Source: Marivivens aquimaris
GTDB taxonomy: Bacteria > Pseudomonadota > Alphaproteobacteria > Rhodobacterales > Rhodobacteraceae
Direction of reading: 5' to 3'
DNA: 64,000 nt
NCBI RefSeq assembly: GCF_015220045.1
Contig: NZ_JADBGB010000001.1
Coordinates: 3,155,001-3,219,000 of the forward strand
Position 1 is the stretch's first letter; each line of letters begins with the position of its first letter. A model generated the notes under the pieces. It saw nothing but the letters and a program-made list of their open reading frames with translations. It was not told where the DNA came from and did not search any database. The position numbers and the translations under genes are program-made. This document shows, piece after piece, positions 53,994-63,268 of this stretch.

Positions 53994-54911
53994 ATGTCTG
54001 ACTGGATGCCCTCTCTTTCGGCTCTGCGCGCCTTTGACGCCACCGCGCGCCACCTCAACTTCGTTCGCGCGGCGGAGGAGTTGAGCGTGACACCTTCTGC
54101 GGTGAAACAACTGGTGCGCAAGCTCGAAGACAGCCTCGGCCAGCCGCTGGTGGAGCGAGACGGGCGCGGCCTGCGCCTGACTGCCGCCGGAGAGGCAGGC
54201 GCTCGCCGTATCAGCGAAGGCTTCGGCAGCATTGCAGCGGGCGTGGCCGCGATCCGCGCCCATGACGAACGCCAGCGGCTGATCCTGACCGTCGAGCCGT
54301 CCTTTGCCGCGACGTGGCTGGTGCCCCGCTTGGACAGGTTCCGCGAGGTCCGTCCCGACGTCGACGTGCTGGTGGATTCCTCGCCCGCGTTGGTCGATCT
54401 GACGAAGGATACCGTCGACATCGCGATCCGGTTTTCCCGCGCGGCCCCCAGCGGGCTGGTGTCCCGCCGCTTGTTTGACGAAGAACTCTGCGCCTATTGC
54501 AGTCCTGCGCTGACCTCCGGTGCGAAGTCGGTCCGCACCATCGCCGATCTGGCCCGCGTGCCGCTGATCCACTGGGACATCGGCGCGCTGGGTTGGGCGG
54601 CAGAGACGCGGCAGTGGATGGGCTGGGAGCAGTGGCTTGGAAAGCTGGGCGTCACCGGCATCGACAGCCGCCGCGGTCCCCGCTTCAGCGATTATTATCA
54701 AGCGGTGCAGGCCGCCATCGCGGGGCAGGGCGTGCTGCTGGGTAGCCGTCTGGTGATGAAGGATATGATCGCTTCGAACCTGCTGGTGACCCCGTTCCCC
54801 GAAGGTGTGCAGACGGACCTCGGGTATGACGTCATCGCCTCGCGCGGGGCGGCCGAACGGCCCGAAGTGCTGGCCTTCATCGACTGGATCGAGGGGCAAG
54901 CGCTGACATAA
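53994..54911 (+). CDS. LysR family transcriptional regulator, GcvA-like
   Basis: This 305-residue regulator has the N-terminal winged helix (LSALRAFDATARHLNFVRAAEELSVTPSAVKQLVRKLEDSLGQPLVERDGRGLRLT) and a periplasmic-binding-like effector domain (about 95-300). The subgroup resembles GcvA. The shared 100-base gap to the EamA gene holds a perfect palindrome AGGGCGCCCT (53934-53943) and CAAAGCATTTG (53950-53960). Either could be its operator, which suggests it controls the transporter. Confidence 0.9.
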   Translation: MSDWMPSLSALRAFDATARHLNFVRAAEELSVTPSAVKQLVRKLEDSLGQPLVERDGRGLRLTAAGEAGARRISEGFGSIAAGVAAIRAHDERQRLILTVEPSFAATWLVPRLDRFREVRPDVDVLVDSSPALVDLTKDTVDIAIRFSRAAPSGLVSRRLFDEELCAYCSPALTSGAKSVRTIADLARVPLIHWDIGALGWAAETRQWMGWEQWLGKLGVTGIDSRRGPRFSDYYQAVQAAIAGQGVLLGSRLVMKDMIASNLLVTPFPEGVQTDLGYDVIASRGAAERPEVLAFIDWIEGQALT

Positions 54912-55011
54912 AGCGCTTCGAGCATCCTATCGTACGGTCGTCCTATACCCTTGGAGAATGGGAAGCGCATTTGCCTGCGGCATCATGTCCCTACCCAGAG
55001 GAGGACCCGTC

Positions 55012-58002
55012 ATGCCCGCAGGTACCATTGAATTACTCGCCGATTTTGTCCGTGAACATTACTGGTTCGCCGCAGCGACTGAAGCTGGCAGCACGAACAC
55101 GAATGATTTCGGCCAGCGCAATTTCAATCTGACGTCGACGGGTAGTCAGGCCAAGGACGGGGTTATCACCTACAACTTCGATGGTGGCATGACCGGTGAC
55201 TGGGATCACACCATCGAGGTCGTGCTCCAGATGTACGGCGAATTTCTCGGGGTGGAGTTTCAGGAGGTCAGCGGTGCCAACGCCGATCTGAGGTTCTTCG
55301 AGGATCAGGATCGCGGCGGGTGGGGCAACACCTTCAACATCTCGGGCGGCACCTACGAGTATGGCGAGGTTCACCTCGACCCGTACCGCGAAACGAAGCC
55401 GGGAAGTAACTACTGGTTCCTTCTCCACGAAATCGGCCACTCGCTCGGGCTTGGGCATTCGATGCCGGAGAACGGCCCTGATGTCTGGGACGGCTTTGAG
55501 CGTTGGGACTATGACAACGACAACATCCTGCTAACGGTGATGACCTACACGCTTCAGGATGAAAGCGATTTCGTCGATTTCAATGGAGCCCACGCCAATT
55601 CGCTGATGGCGACCGACTTCTTTGCGCTGGAAGAGATGTTCGGCTCCCAGCTCAAGGACGATGGCACGGCTTACGGCCCGTCGCAGGCGTTCAGCGAAGA
55701 CACAACGTGGGGCTTTAATACGACGATTACGACCGATCGTGTGTGGCTCTACGCGGTGATGACCGACAGGTTGCTGACGAACGTCTACTGCATCTACGAC
55801 GGCGATGGCCGCGATCACCTCGATATGTCGGGCTATAGCGACGACCAGACGATCGACCTTACCATCAATCAAAAAGACCAGCAGGCGCCCGTCTATATGT
55901 CGGTCGGCGGGGTGGAGGGCAATCTGACGCTCGCCGTCGGCACGATCATCGAAGACGCCACGGGCGGTACCGGTGGCGACCAGATCACCGGCAATTACGT
56001 CGCCAACTCTTTGAGCGGTCTGGGCGGCGCGGATACGATTTCGGGAGAGGGCGGTAACGACCAGCTTTACGGCGGCTTCAGCAGAGATGTGCTGTACGGC
56101 GGGGCGGGGCGCGATGACCTCTACGGCGGCTTGCACGACGACTTGCTTTATGGCGGCGCATATCATGACACCATGTCCGGCGACGACGGTGATGATGTCC
56201 TCTACGGCGAAGCGGGCAACGATGTTCTCAAGGGGGGAGACGGCTCTGATCTGCTGTCGGGCGGCGAGGGGCACAACACGCTCTACGGCGGTGCAGGCAA
56301 TGATGACTATGTCCTCATGGACAACGACACGACCGTCCACGAACTGAACGAAGATGACGAGGATTCCGGCGGTATCGACTCGATCTATGTCGATACGAGC
56401 TTCAGCCTGACAGACACGTCTCGCGGCGATGTCGAATATATCGAGAACCTGACCCTGACGGGATCGGCGAACATCAACGGTTCTGGCAACGCGCTGGACA
56501 ACTCCATTTACGGCAACGATGGCACCAACTGGCTGCTCGGCGATGCTGGCAGTGACGTGCTGTATGGCTTTGGCGGCGATGACGTTCTATCGGGCGGCAA
56601 GGGCAAGGACACGATGTACGGCGGCCTGGGCAACGACGTCTATTACATCGACCACAAACTGGACGTCGTGACAGATGCCGAAAATGGCGGTGACGACGAG
56701 GTCTATTCCAAGTTCAGTTACTCACTGAGCTTCACCTACATCGAGGACCTGTACCTCTCCGGCAAGAAGAACGTGAACGGCTACGGCAGCAGCTTTGACA
56801 ACGTGATCGCCGGCAACAGGGGCAAGAACCAGCTCTTCGGTAACGCGGGCGAGGACAACCTCATCGGCATGGGCGGCAAGGACAAGCTCTACGGCGGGGC
56901 TGACGACGACACGCTGAACGGTGGCGGCGGCCGTGACAAACTGTTCGGCGGCACGGGGGACGACTACTACATCCTCGCCGATACCAAGGATAAGCTGTTC
57001 GATCTGGAAAATGGCGGCACCGACACGGTACTGAGCTATGTGGACATTTCGCTGCTCGATACGCGCAAGTATCGCAACCTTGAAAACGTCACACTCGGCG
57101 GGACCGAGGATCTGGATGCGACCGGTAACGACGCGAATAACACGATCAACGGTAACGCTGGTGCAAACGTGCTGAAAGGCGAGGCTGGCGACGACGTGCT
57201 GAGCGGCAATGGCGGCAATGACATGCTCTACGGCGGGGCCGACAATGACTCGCTCTTCGGCAATGCGGGTATCGACATACTCTATGGCGGCGACGGCAAC
57301 GATGTGCTGCATGGCGGGGATGACGCTGACACGCTGTTCGGCGGCGCCGGCGATGACACATATTACCTGACCGACGCCGACGATTTCGTCGATGAGCGCG
57401 TGGACGGTGTGGATGCGGGCGGCACAGACACCGTCTACACGGATACATCCTTCAGCCTGCTCAGTGACGTTGGAGGCACGGTCGAAAACCTCATGCTGGA
57501 GGGCCGTGAGCACATCAACGGGACGGGCAACGGCGCGGACAACACCATCGTCGGCAACGATGCCTACAATACGCTGACTGGCAACGGCGGTATGGACACG
57601 ATCTATGGCAACGGCGGCGGCGACCGGATCATCGGCGGCGCGGACAGGGACACGCTTTATGCGGGCAATGACAAGGTGGCCGACACCTTCGTTTACACCA
57701 AGACTTCGGACTCCGCCTATTCGCTCGGATTGACCTACGCCGACCGCATTTACGATTTCGAGTCCGGTGAGGATAAAATCGACCTCAGCGCGATCGACGC
57801 GAACGCTGGGACCAAAGGTAACGACACCTTCGATTGGGGGCATGTGGTCTTTGGGTCGGACGATCACACCAATGCCGTCTGGACGTCGAGCACCAGCACG
57901 GGCACCTACGTTTATGCTGACGTGGACGGAGACGCGGTGGCCGATCTGGCCATTGTCGTCTCCGGTACTCTTTCCCTGACGGAGGACGACTTCATCCTCT
58001 GA
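55012..58002 (+). CDS. serralysin-like RTX zinc metalloprotease (type I secreted)
   Basis: This 996-residue protein has an M10B-type catalytic domain (about 1-215) with the zinc motif HEIGHSLGLGH (139-149) and a Met-turn VMTY (176-179). Three blocks of RTX calcium repeats (GGxGxDxLYGG, about 325-880) follow, with spacer segments of the TDTVYTDTSFSL/ENLTL kind. It ends with a serralysin C-terminal-like part (YDFESGEDKIDLSAID) and the final LTEDDFIL, a type I secretion signal pattern. There is no Sec signal, as expected. GGAGG fixes the ATG at 55012. No secretion genes lie nearby. Confidence 0.9.
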   Translation: MPAGTIELLADFVREHYWFAAATEAGSTNTNDFGQRNFNLTSTGSQAKDGVITYNFDGGMTGDWDHTIEVVLQMYGEFLGVEFQEVSGANADLRFFEDQDRGGWGNTFNISGGTYEYGEVHLDPYRETKPGSNYWFLLHEIGHSLGLGHSMPENGPDVWDGFERWDYDNDNILLTVMTYTLQDESDFVDFNGAHANSLMATDFFALEEMFGSQLKDDGTAYGPSQAFSEDTTWGFNTTITTDRVWLYAVMTDRLLTNVYCIYDGDGRDHLDMSGYSDDQTIDLTINQKDQQAPVYMSVGGVEGNLTLAVGTIIEDATGGTGGDQITGNYVANSLSGLGGADTISGEGGNDQLYGGFSRDVLYGGAGRDDLYGGLHDDLLYGGAYHDTMSGDDGDDVLYGEAGNDVLKGGDGSDLLSGGEGHNTLYGGAGNDDYVLMDNDTTVHELNEDDEDSGGIDSIYVDTSFSLTDTSRGDVEYIENLTLTGSANINGSGNALDNSIYGNDGTNWLLGDAGSDVLYGFGGDDVLSGGKGKDTMYGGLGNDVYYIDHKLDVVTDAENGGDDEVYSKFSYSLSFTYIEDLYLSGKKNVNGYGSSFDNVIAGNRGKNQLFGNAGEDNLIGMGGKDKLYGGADDDTLNGGGGRDKLFGGTGDDYYILADTKDKLFDLENGGTDTVLSYVDISLLDTRKYRNLENVTLGGTEDLDATGNDANNTINGNAGANVLKGEAGDDVLSGNGGNDMLYGGADNDSLFGNAGIDILYGGDGNDVLHGGDDADTLFGGAGDDTYYLTDADDFVDERVDGVDAGGTDTVYTDTSFSLLSDVGGTVENLMLEGREHINGTGNGADNTIVGNDAYNTLTGNGGMDTIYGNGGGDRIIGGADRDTLYAGNDKVADTFVYTKTSDSAYSLGLTYADRIYDFESGEDKIDLSAIDANAGTKGNDTFDWGHVVFGSDDHTNAVWTSSTSTGTYVYADVDGDAVADLAIVVSGTLSLTEDDFIL

Positions 58003-58069
58003 TTTCGGACGTAAGGGAACCCTAACGGCGTCTGGGTGCTTCTCTCTGTAACAAGTGAGAGGTTTCCAG

Positions 58070-58918
58070 ATGTCCGAACGTGCCCCGTCATGGGTCGAAC
58101 CAGTTATGCGCACCGGTTATACGGCGCGCGGTATTGTCTACATTCTAACAGGTATTCTCGCCTTCCTTGCCGCATGGCGAGGCGGTCAGGCAGAGGATCA
58201 GTCCGGCGCGATGCAGACGCTGCTGGATGAACCCTTCGGTCGCCCGATGCTTTGGGCTATCGCGATCGGCCTGTTCTGTTACGCCATCTGGCGCATCATC
58301 TGTTCGGTCATGGACCTCGAAGACAGCGGCACGGACGCCAAGGGCCTCATCGGTCGCAGCGCCCAGATGGCGAGCGGCTTGATCAACGGCGCGCTGGGCG
58401 TGTCGGTCGCCAGCATTGCCATGGGCGGCGGTAGCAGCGGCGACAGCGGTAAGGAGTCGATGGTCTCGAAACTGCTCGCCATGCCTTTCGGCCAATGGCT
58501 CGTCGGTATCGTCGGTCTGATCGTGATCGCGGCTGGCGCTTATCACATCTACAAAGGTTACAAGGAAAAGTACCGCGAACACCTGCGCTGGACCCCGTGG
58601 CTGGAAAAGCTCTCGCAGCCCGCACGCTTTGGCGTCATGGCCCACGGCGTTGTCATCGTGATGTTTGGCGTGTTCTTCATCTTTGCCGCCATCAATGCTG
58701 ACCCGAACCAAGCTGGCGGTCTCCAGCAGGCATTTGAAGTCGTCCGCGGCGCTGCCTTTGGCCGTATCCTTCTAGGCGCACTGGCGCTGGGTATGATCGG
58801 CTTTGGTCTCTACTGCTGGGTCGAAGCGACCTGCCGCATTCTCCCGACCCGTCCGCACGAAGGCGTGCAGACCATGGCGCAGAAACTGCGCAACAAAGCC
58901 AATGAGGCGACGGCTTAA
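58070..58918 (+). CDS. DUF1206 membrane protein
   Basis: This 282-residue protein has about six membrane helices in three repeats. The repeated pattern GYTARGIVYILTGILAF (about 15-31), SAQMASGLINGALGVSVAS and PARFGVMAHGVVIVMFGVFF is that of DUF1206, whose three copies of about 70 residues each form a helical pair. Function unknown. GAGAGG precedes the ATG. Its stop overlaps that of the convergent map gene. Confidence 0.9.
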   Translation: MSERAPSWVEPVMRTGYTARGIVYILTGILAFLAAWRGGQAEDQSGAMQTLLDEPFGRPMLWAIAIGLFCYAIWRIICSVMDLEDSGTDAKGLIGRSAQMASGLINGALGVSVASIAMGGGSSGDSGKESMVSKLLAMPFGQWLVGIVGLIVIAAGAYHIYKGYKEKYREHLRWTPWLEKLSQPARFGVMAHGVVIVMFGVFFIFAAINADPNQAGGLQQAFEVVRGAAFGRILLGALALGMIGFGLYCWVEATCRILPTRPHEGVQTMAQKLRNKANEATA

Positions 58919-59664
58919 CGGCTGGGCAGGGTGAGGATGACCGGTCCCCGATCGGTCGCCACCACCGTATGTTCATACTGGACACAAGGGGCGGTTGGCT
59001 CGCTGTAAAGCGTCCAGCCGTCTTCGCCGTCATCTGCATAGTGGCCGCCGGTGGACAGGAACGGCTCGACCGTCAGTACCATACCTTTGGTGATGCGGCG
59101 CTTGTCGCGGCAGGGCCACGTTGCGATTTCTTCGGGATATTCATGCAATGACCGCCCAACGCCGTGGCTGGCGAGGTTGCGGATCAGCGTATAGCCGCCC
59201 CTTCTCGCAAAACGGCCGATCGCATTGCCGATCCCGCCCAGCGGTTTGTTGACCTGCACCTGAGCAATTCCGATCTCCATCGCGCGGCGACCGTCCTTAC
59301 ACAGCTTGTCGTGCTCGGTCTTCAGCGGCGCTACGCGGAACGATGCGCCCGTATCCCCAAAGAACCCGTTTTTCGACGCCGATACGTCGATGTTGATCAT
59401 GTCTCCAGGCGCGATCACGCGGTCACCTGGAATGCCATGAGCGATCTCTTCGTTGATGCTGATGCAGGTCGCACCAGGGAATTCGTATTCGGACTCGGGC
59501 GCGGAAATGGCGCCCTCTTTTTCCAGCAGTGCACGCCCGATGTCGTCCAACTCGCGGGTGGTCATGCCCGCCTCGACGGACTCGGACATGGTCTTCAGCG
59601 TGTCCGCCACGATCTGTCCGATGTGCTTGAGCGCGTCGAGTTCGTCTTGCTGGGTTATGGTCAT
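58915..59664 (-). CDS. map: methionine aminopeptidase, type I
   Basis: Map removes the N-terminal Met from new proteins. The 249-residue pita-bread enzyme keeps the metal ligands in NIDVSASKNGFFGDTG (two Asp), the ASHGVGRSLHE His, LTVEPF (Glu) and a Glu in YEHTVV, with an N-terminal His in EEIAHGIPGD. There is no N-terminal SH3-like extension. It may be one of several map genes. Confidence 0.94.
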   Translation of the reverse strand: MTITQQDELDALKHIGQIVADTLKTMSESVEAGMTTRELDDIGRALLEKEGAISAPESEYEFPGATCISINEEIAHGIPGDRVIAPGDMINIDVSASKNGFFGDTGASFRVAPLKTEHDKLCKDGRRAMEIGIAQVQVNKPLGGIGNAIGRFARRGGYTLIRNLASHGVGRSLHEYPEEIATWPCRDKRRITKGMVLTVEPFLSTGGHYADDGEDGWTLYSEPTAPCVQYEHTVVATDRGPVILTLPSR

Positions 59665-59750
59665 GCGCGTGTCCTTTCAGTCGAGCCGCGACCCTACGCG
59701 CATTTCCATCAGGCCACCATTTCTAAAACGCCCGTCCGCCGGAGGACCGC

Positions 59751-60272
59751 TCAACTTTCCGGCAGCCAGCGTTCCTCGGTCGCGGAGGGCTTGTAGGTTA
59801 TCGGTGATTTGAACTGCTCCATTTCGATCAGGAGGCCCCACGGCGTCCGCCCGAAAACCCCGCGATTGCCTTGCCCATCCTCGGGTGCGCCGAGGTCGTA
59901 GGGTTCCGACAGTAGCTCGCCGCCAGCGTCGGTGAACCGCGCGGAGGCCGCGTCGATGTCGTCCACATTCACGCTGAAATGGGTGATGCCGTAGTCGGCG
60001 ATATTGTCATTGGTCGTGCCCGCAGGATGGTCGATCTCGAACACCTCAAGGTTCGGGCCGTTCTTGAAACGCAGCACGGAGACCTTGAGCATCTTGGTCC
60101 CTTTGCGCAGCCCGTTCATCCGCCCGACCTGCGACGCTGGCATCGGCCCGCCGTTGGTGTCTGTCTGGGAAAACAGCTGCTCCACCCCGAACGCTGCATC
60201 AAAGAACGCGATGGCCTTGTCGTGGTCGGGGACGGTGATGCCGATATGTTCGATACCGTTGGTAGAGGACAT
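59751..60272 (-). CDS. VOC family protein (glyoxalase/dioxygenase-like)
   Basis: This 173-residue vicinal-oxygen-chelate protein starts IEHIGITVPDHDKAIAFFDAAFG and has two motif halves. The metal ligands His in the first strand, His in THFSVNVDD and Glu in LLIEMEQF point to a metal-dependent enzyme such as a lactoylglutathione lyase or epimerase relative. AAAGG precedes the ATG at 60272. The substrate is unknown, but its site downstream of the GH2 gene may be incidental. Confidence 0.87.
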   Translation of the reverse strand: MSSTNGIEHIGITVPDHDKAIAFFDAAFGVEQLFSQTDTNGGPMPASQVGRMNGLRKGTKMLKVSVLRFKNGPNLEVFEIDHPAGTTNDNIADYGITHFSVNVDDIDAASARFTDAGGELLSEPYDLGAPEDGQGNRGVFGRTPWGLLIEMEQFKSPITYKPSATEERWLPES

Positions 60273-60325
60273 GGGACGGACCTTTCTGAAGTGCCTGTCC
60301 CCATGCACCTAGCCCTCGATACGAA

Positions 60326-60360
60326 ATGAACAGCCGCACCTGTGCGGCGCGGCTGTTCAT
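60326..60360 (-). terminator. terminator of the GH2 gene
   Basis: Perfect 12-base arms ATGAACAGCCGC and GCGGCTGTTCAT enclose an 11-base loop. The loop plus the inner arm can also form CCGCAC-CT-GTGCGG. A TTTCG tail follows on the minus strand. Confidence 0.75.
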
Positions 60361-60405
60361 ATGCGAATACAGCGCCTTAGTCGGGTGCTACTGTCTCATT
60401 TTGGC

Positions 60406-63102
60406 TCAGGCCCGTGCCGCAATTTTCAGCAGTCCGTCCAGAATTGCCGCCGCAAGCGGGTTCTCCTCGCAGCTTTCCAGCTTGAACGTGGAGGCGACGA
60501 TCTTGCCTTTGCCGAGCCGCTTTTCGATGACGAAGGCAGCGGGGTTTTGCACCCAGCCCACGACCAGACCGGCATGAACGCGGCCCTGGAATTCCCACGG
60601 ACGGAAGCCCGTCATCACCTGCTCCGGCACCACTTCGGTGAACGCAAGGTCGAGCAGTGGACCACCCGGAATGTCGGGGAACGCCGCGCGGTCGAGCCAG
60701 CTGAAGTTACCCACCCAGTCACCGCGGAAGATCGACTTGTGACGGTTCTGAAGTTGATAGCCGGGGAAGGTGAAGTAATGGCCCGAGGTCATACCGCCCG
60801 CACCAGGGTCGATCTCGATCGAAGTGGGACCATCGCGCGGTTCGGTGTCGTCGCGCAGACGGCCCGGTTCCTTGTCGATCAGTTGCAGGACATGCGCACC
60901 GGCATGTACGGCGTCGATCAGTTCGGGGGTGAGCACGTCGGTCACGATGATCTGCTCGCCCGCCGCGTAGCCGAGAGCATCTATGCGGCCCGCCCAAGCG
61001 CCGTCAGCCTGCACGGTGACATCCACAGCCTGACGCTCGCCGAACACCATCAGGCGCTCGTCCGAGGTCGCGATCTGCTGGCCATCAGGTCCGGTGAGTG
61101 TGAACGTAACCTCCACCTGACGCGTTTCGCCTGCCGCGATGTCGAAGCTTGCGTCGACAGTGGCCACGTCGAGCGCAGCAACGCCCGGCGCATCCGCACT
61201 GCCGATCTGGCCTTCAGCTGTCCATGACAGGACAGAACCCGCAGGCACGGTGCCGCCGCCCGTCGACAGGGAAACGGTCGTGCGATACGTCTCGCCCGCC
61301 TTGGCCCAGTGGCGACGGAAGCGCGGGGCGATCACGACGTCGGTGTTCACATCCGCGAACTTGTCCGCGAAGGGACGCAGGTTGCGCGACATGTCCATAA
61401 GGCCGTTGCCTTCCCAATGAACGTCGGTGAATTCGGTGATGACATAGCCCGCGATCGGGGCGTGACTGCGCATCTCCTCGATCTCGTATTTCAGGTTCTC
61501 GAACTGGTGCCACTGCACGGCGTCGATGAATTTGTCGAATGATCCGAACACGTTGGCGAGCCCCAACTCGGCAAAGCGCGCCTTGATACCCACGGGGTAG
61601 ACCGCACCGCCAGCCCATGTCGCGCCGTATTCGGCCCACCACGGATTGTGGCCGTCCTCGGTCTTCAGCTTGTCGGGGTGGGGCAGGCCCCAGACACCGA
61701 ATTCGGATACCACGAGCGGCTCGTCGCCGCGCTTGGTGCACTCCGGCTCGTCCGCAAACGTCCAGTCGGCGTTGCCCGCGAACTCTTCACACAGCAGATC
61801 CCACTCGGCGCGGCGCTCAACGACGGTGCGGTAGAAGTGGTAGTCGTTGATGTCGGTGTTGACGTGGTAGTTCGGGAAACACGCCGAGTTATCGACGACC
61901 AGACGTTGCGGGTCCTCGGCACGCAGCCAGTCCACCATGTCCGACAGCCACTGACGCTGCACGCCGCTTTCGCGCAGGCGGGTGCCCCAGTCCTCGTTGA
62001 TGATGGTCCAAGCGACGATGGAGGGGTGATTGCGGTCACGCTCCAGAATGCCTTCCATCGTAGTTTTCAGCGCTTGGGCCGACGCGTCGCCAAAGGTCTC
62101 CACGTTCGGGATTTCGGTCCAGATCAACATGCCGAGGCGATCCGCGACCTCGTAGTAGCGCGGGTCCGGCACCTTGATGTGGCAGCGGAGCATGTTGAGG
62201 CCGAGCTTCTTGGCCTTCATCAACTGGTCTTCGAGAAGCTCAAGCGAGGGCGGGGTGCCGAAGCCGTCGGGGTAGTAATCCTGATCCAGCGCACCGCGCA
62301 TGTAATAGGGCTCGCCGTTGAGGAAGAACTTGCCGTCCTTGGTGGTGAAGCTGCGGAAACCGAAGGTCTCGACACGGGTATCGACGACCATGTCGCCGTC
62401 TTTGAGCATGATGTGCGCGGTGTAGAGGTTCGGCGCGTCGGGCGACCAAGCCGCGACCTCGTCCAGCGTGATCGTGCCGTCCACTGGGCCTTCGGTCACG
62501 GTCTGGCCATCAGGGCCGGAGATACGTACGGAACACGCGGCGTCCCCGACGATTTCGGGTGAGATTGTTACGGTTTTGTCCGCAAGATTCGCGTCAATCC
62601 GTACCGATCCGATGTGCGAGGCGGCGCGGGCTTCCAGACGAACGCTCTGCCAGATGCCGCCCTGCGGGCCGTACCAGCTCATCTTGCCGTGGGGCATCTC
62701 GGCAAAATCGCCGCCTTGGTCGTAGCGCGCGTCGGGGAGCGTTGCCTCGACCTCAAGCGTGAAGGTGCCGCTGTTCGGGCAGGGCACTTCGAACGGCAAC
62801 CAAGGGCCGCTGTGGCGGGCGACTTCCTCACCGTTGATGCGGATGATGGTGTAGGCGCTCACCGCGCCAAAGCAGATGAACACCGACTTGTCTTCCCAAT
62901 CGGTAGGAACGGTCACGTCGCGGCGATAGGTTCCAGTGCCGAACGACACGGCGAGATCCTCGAAATTGGCCTGCCACGGCGCGGGAACGCGGGCTTCGCG
63001 GCGGGTGTCGGGATCGCTGCTGTGATGGAAATCCCATGCGCCATCGAGCGACAGGGTGGGGCGGGCGGTGCCAACGGCGTGCGATGCGGAATCGAGGGTC
63101 AT
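60406..63102 (-). CDS. glycoside hydrolase family 2 protein
   Basis: The enzyme hydrolyses beta-glycosidic bonds (beta-galactosidase, glucuronidase or mannosidase type); the exact sugar is not readable. The 898-residue protein has an N-terminal sugar-binding jelly roll (about 14-160), an immunoglobulin-like domain, and a TIM barrel (about 255-540) with acid/base Glu370 (IINEDWG) and nucleophile Glu467 (VVSEFGVWG). A C-terminal domain of about 350 residues follows. There is no signal peptide. The ATG at 63102 opens the family domain; the open frame reaches 37 codons further but looks like leader. It follows a sugar-binding protein gene. Confidence 0.92.
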   Translation of the reverse strand: MTLDSASHAVGTARPTLSLDGAWDFHHSSDPDTRREARVPAPWQANFEDLAVSFGTGTYRRDVTVPTDWEDKSVFICFGAVSAYTIIRINGEEVARHSGPWLPFEVPCPNSGTFTLEVEATLPDARYDQGGDFAEMPHGKMSWYGPQGGIWQSVRLEARAASHIGSVRIDANLADKTVTISPEIVGDAACSVRISGPDGQTVTEGPVDGTITLDEVAAWSPDAPNLYTAHIMLKDGDMVVDTRVETFGFRSFTTKDGKFFLNGEPYYMRGALDQDYYPDGFGTPPSLELLEDQLMKAKKLGLNMLRCHIKVPDPRYYEVADRLGMLIWTEIPNVETFGDASAQALKTTMEGILERDRNHPSIVAWTIINEDWGTRLRESGVQRQWLSDMVDWLRAEDPQRLVVDNSACFPNYHVNTDINDYHFYRTVVERRAEWDLLCEEFAGNADWTFADEPECTKRGDEPLVVSEFGVWGLPHPDKLKTEDGHNPWWAEYGATWAGGAVYPVGIKARFAELGLANVFGSFDKFIDAVQWHQFENLKYEIEEMRSHAPIAGYVITEFTDVHWEGNGLMDMSRNLRPFADKFADVNTDVVIAPRFRRHWAKAGETYRTTVSLSTGGGTVPAGSVLSWTAEGQIGSADAPGVAALDVATVDASFDIAAGETRQVEVTFTLTGPDGQQIATSDERLMVFGERQAVDVTVQADGAWAGRIDALGYAAGEQIIVTDVLTPELIDAVHAGAHVLQLIDKEPGRLRDDTEPRDGPTSIEIDPGAGGMTSGHYFTFPGYQLQNRHKSIFRGDWVGNFSWLDRAAFPDIPGGPLLDLAFTEVVPEQVMTGFRPWEFQGRVHAGLVVGWVQNPAAFVIEKRLGKGKIVASTFKLESCEENPLAAAILDGLLKIAARA

Positions 63103-63127
63103 GGAAAGCCTATCGGAAAATCGGATC

Positions 63128-63160
63128 AAAAAGGGGTGCGGGGCCGAACGGTGGCCCCGC
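63128..63160 (-). terminator. terminator between the sugar-binding protein gene and the GH2 gene
   Basis: GCGGGGCC and GGCCCCGC with a seven-base loop, followed on the minus strand by ACCCCTTTTTG. A partial stop here would keep binding protein expression above that of the GH2 gene. Confidence 0.75.
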
Positions 63161-63268
63161 GAACTGCCGCCACCCACTGCGGAGCGAGGAGCAGGTTGTG
63201 GACAGCAGAACATGGCGGGCGGCAGTCTGGCCGTGGGAGACGGGTCAGCCCCGCCGCCCGCCGTTTCG

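Noticed and set aside
56000..57700. Repetitive GGCGG-rich DNA
   Set aside because: It encodes RTX calcium-binding nonapeptides in frame within the metalloprotease gene.
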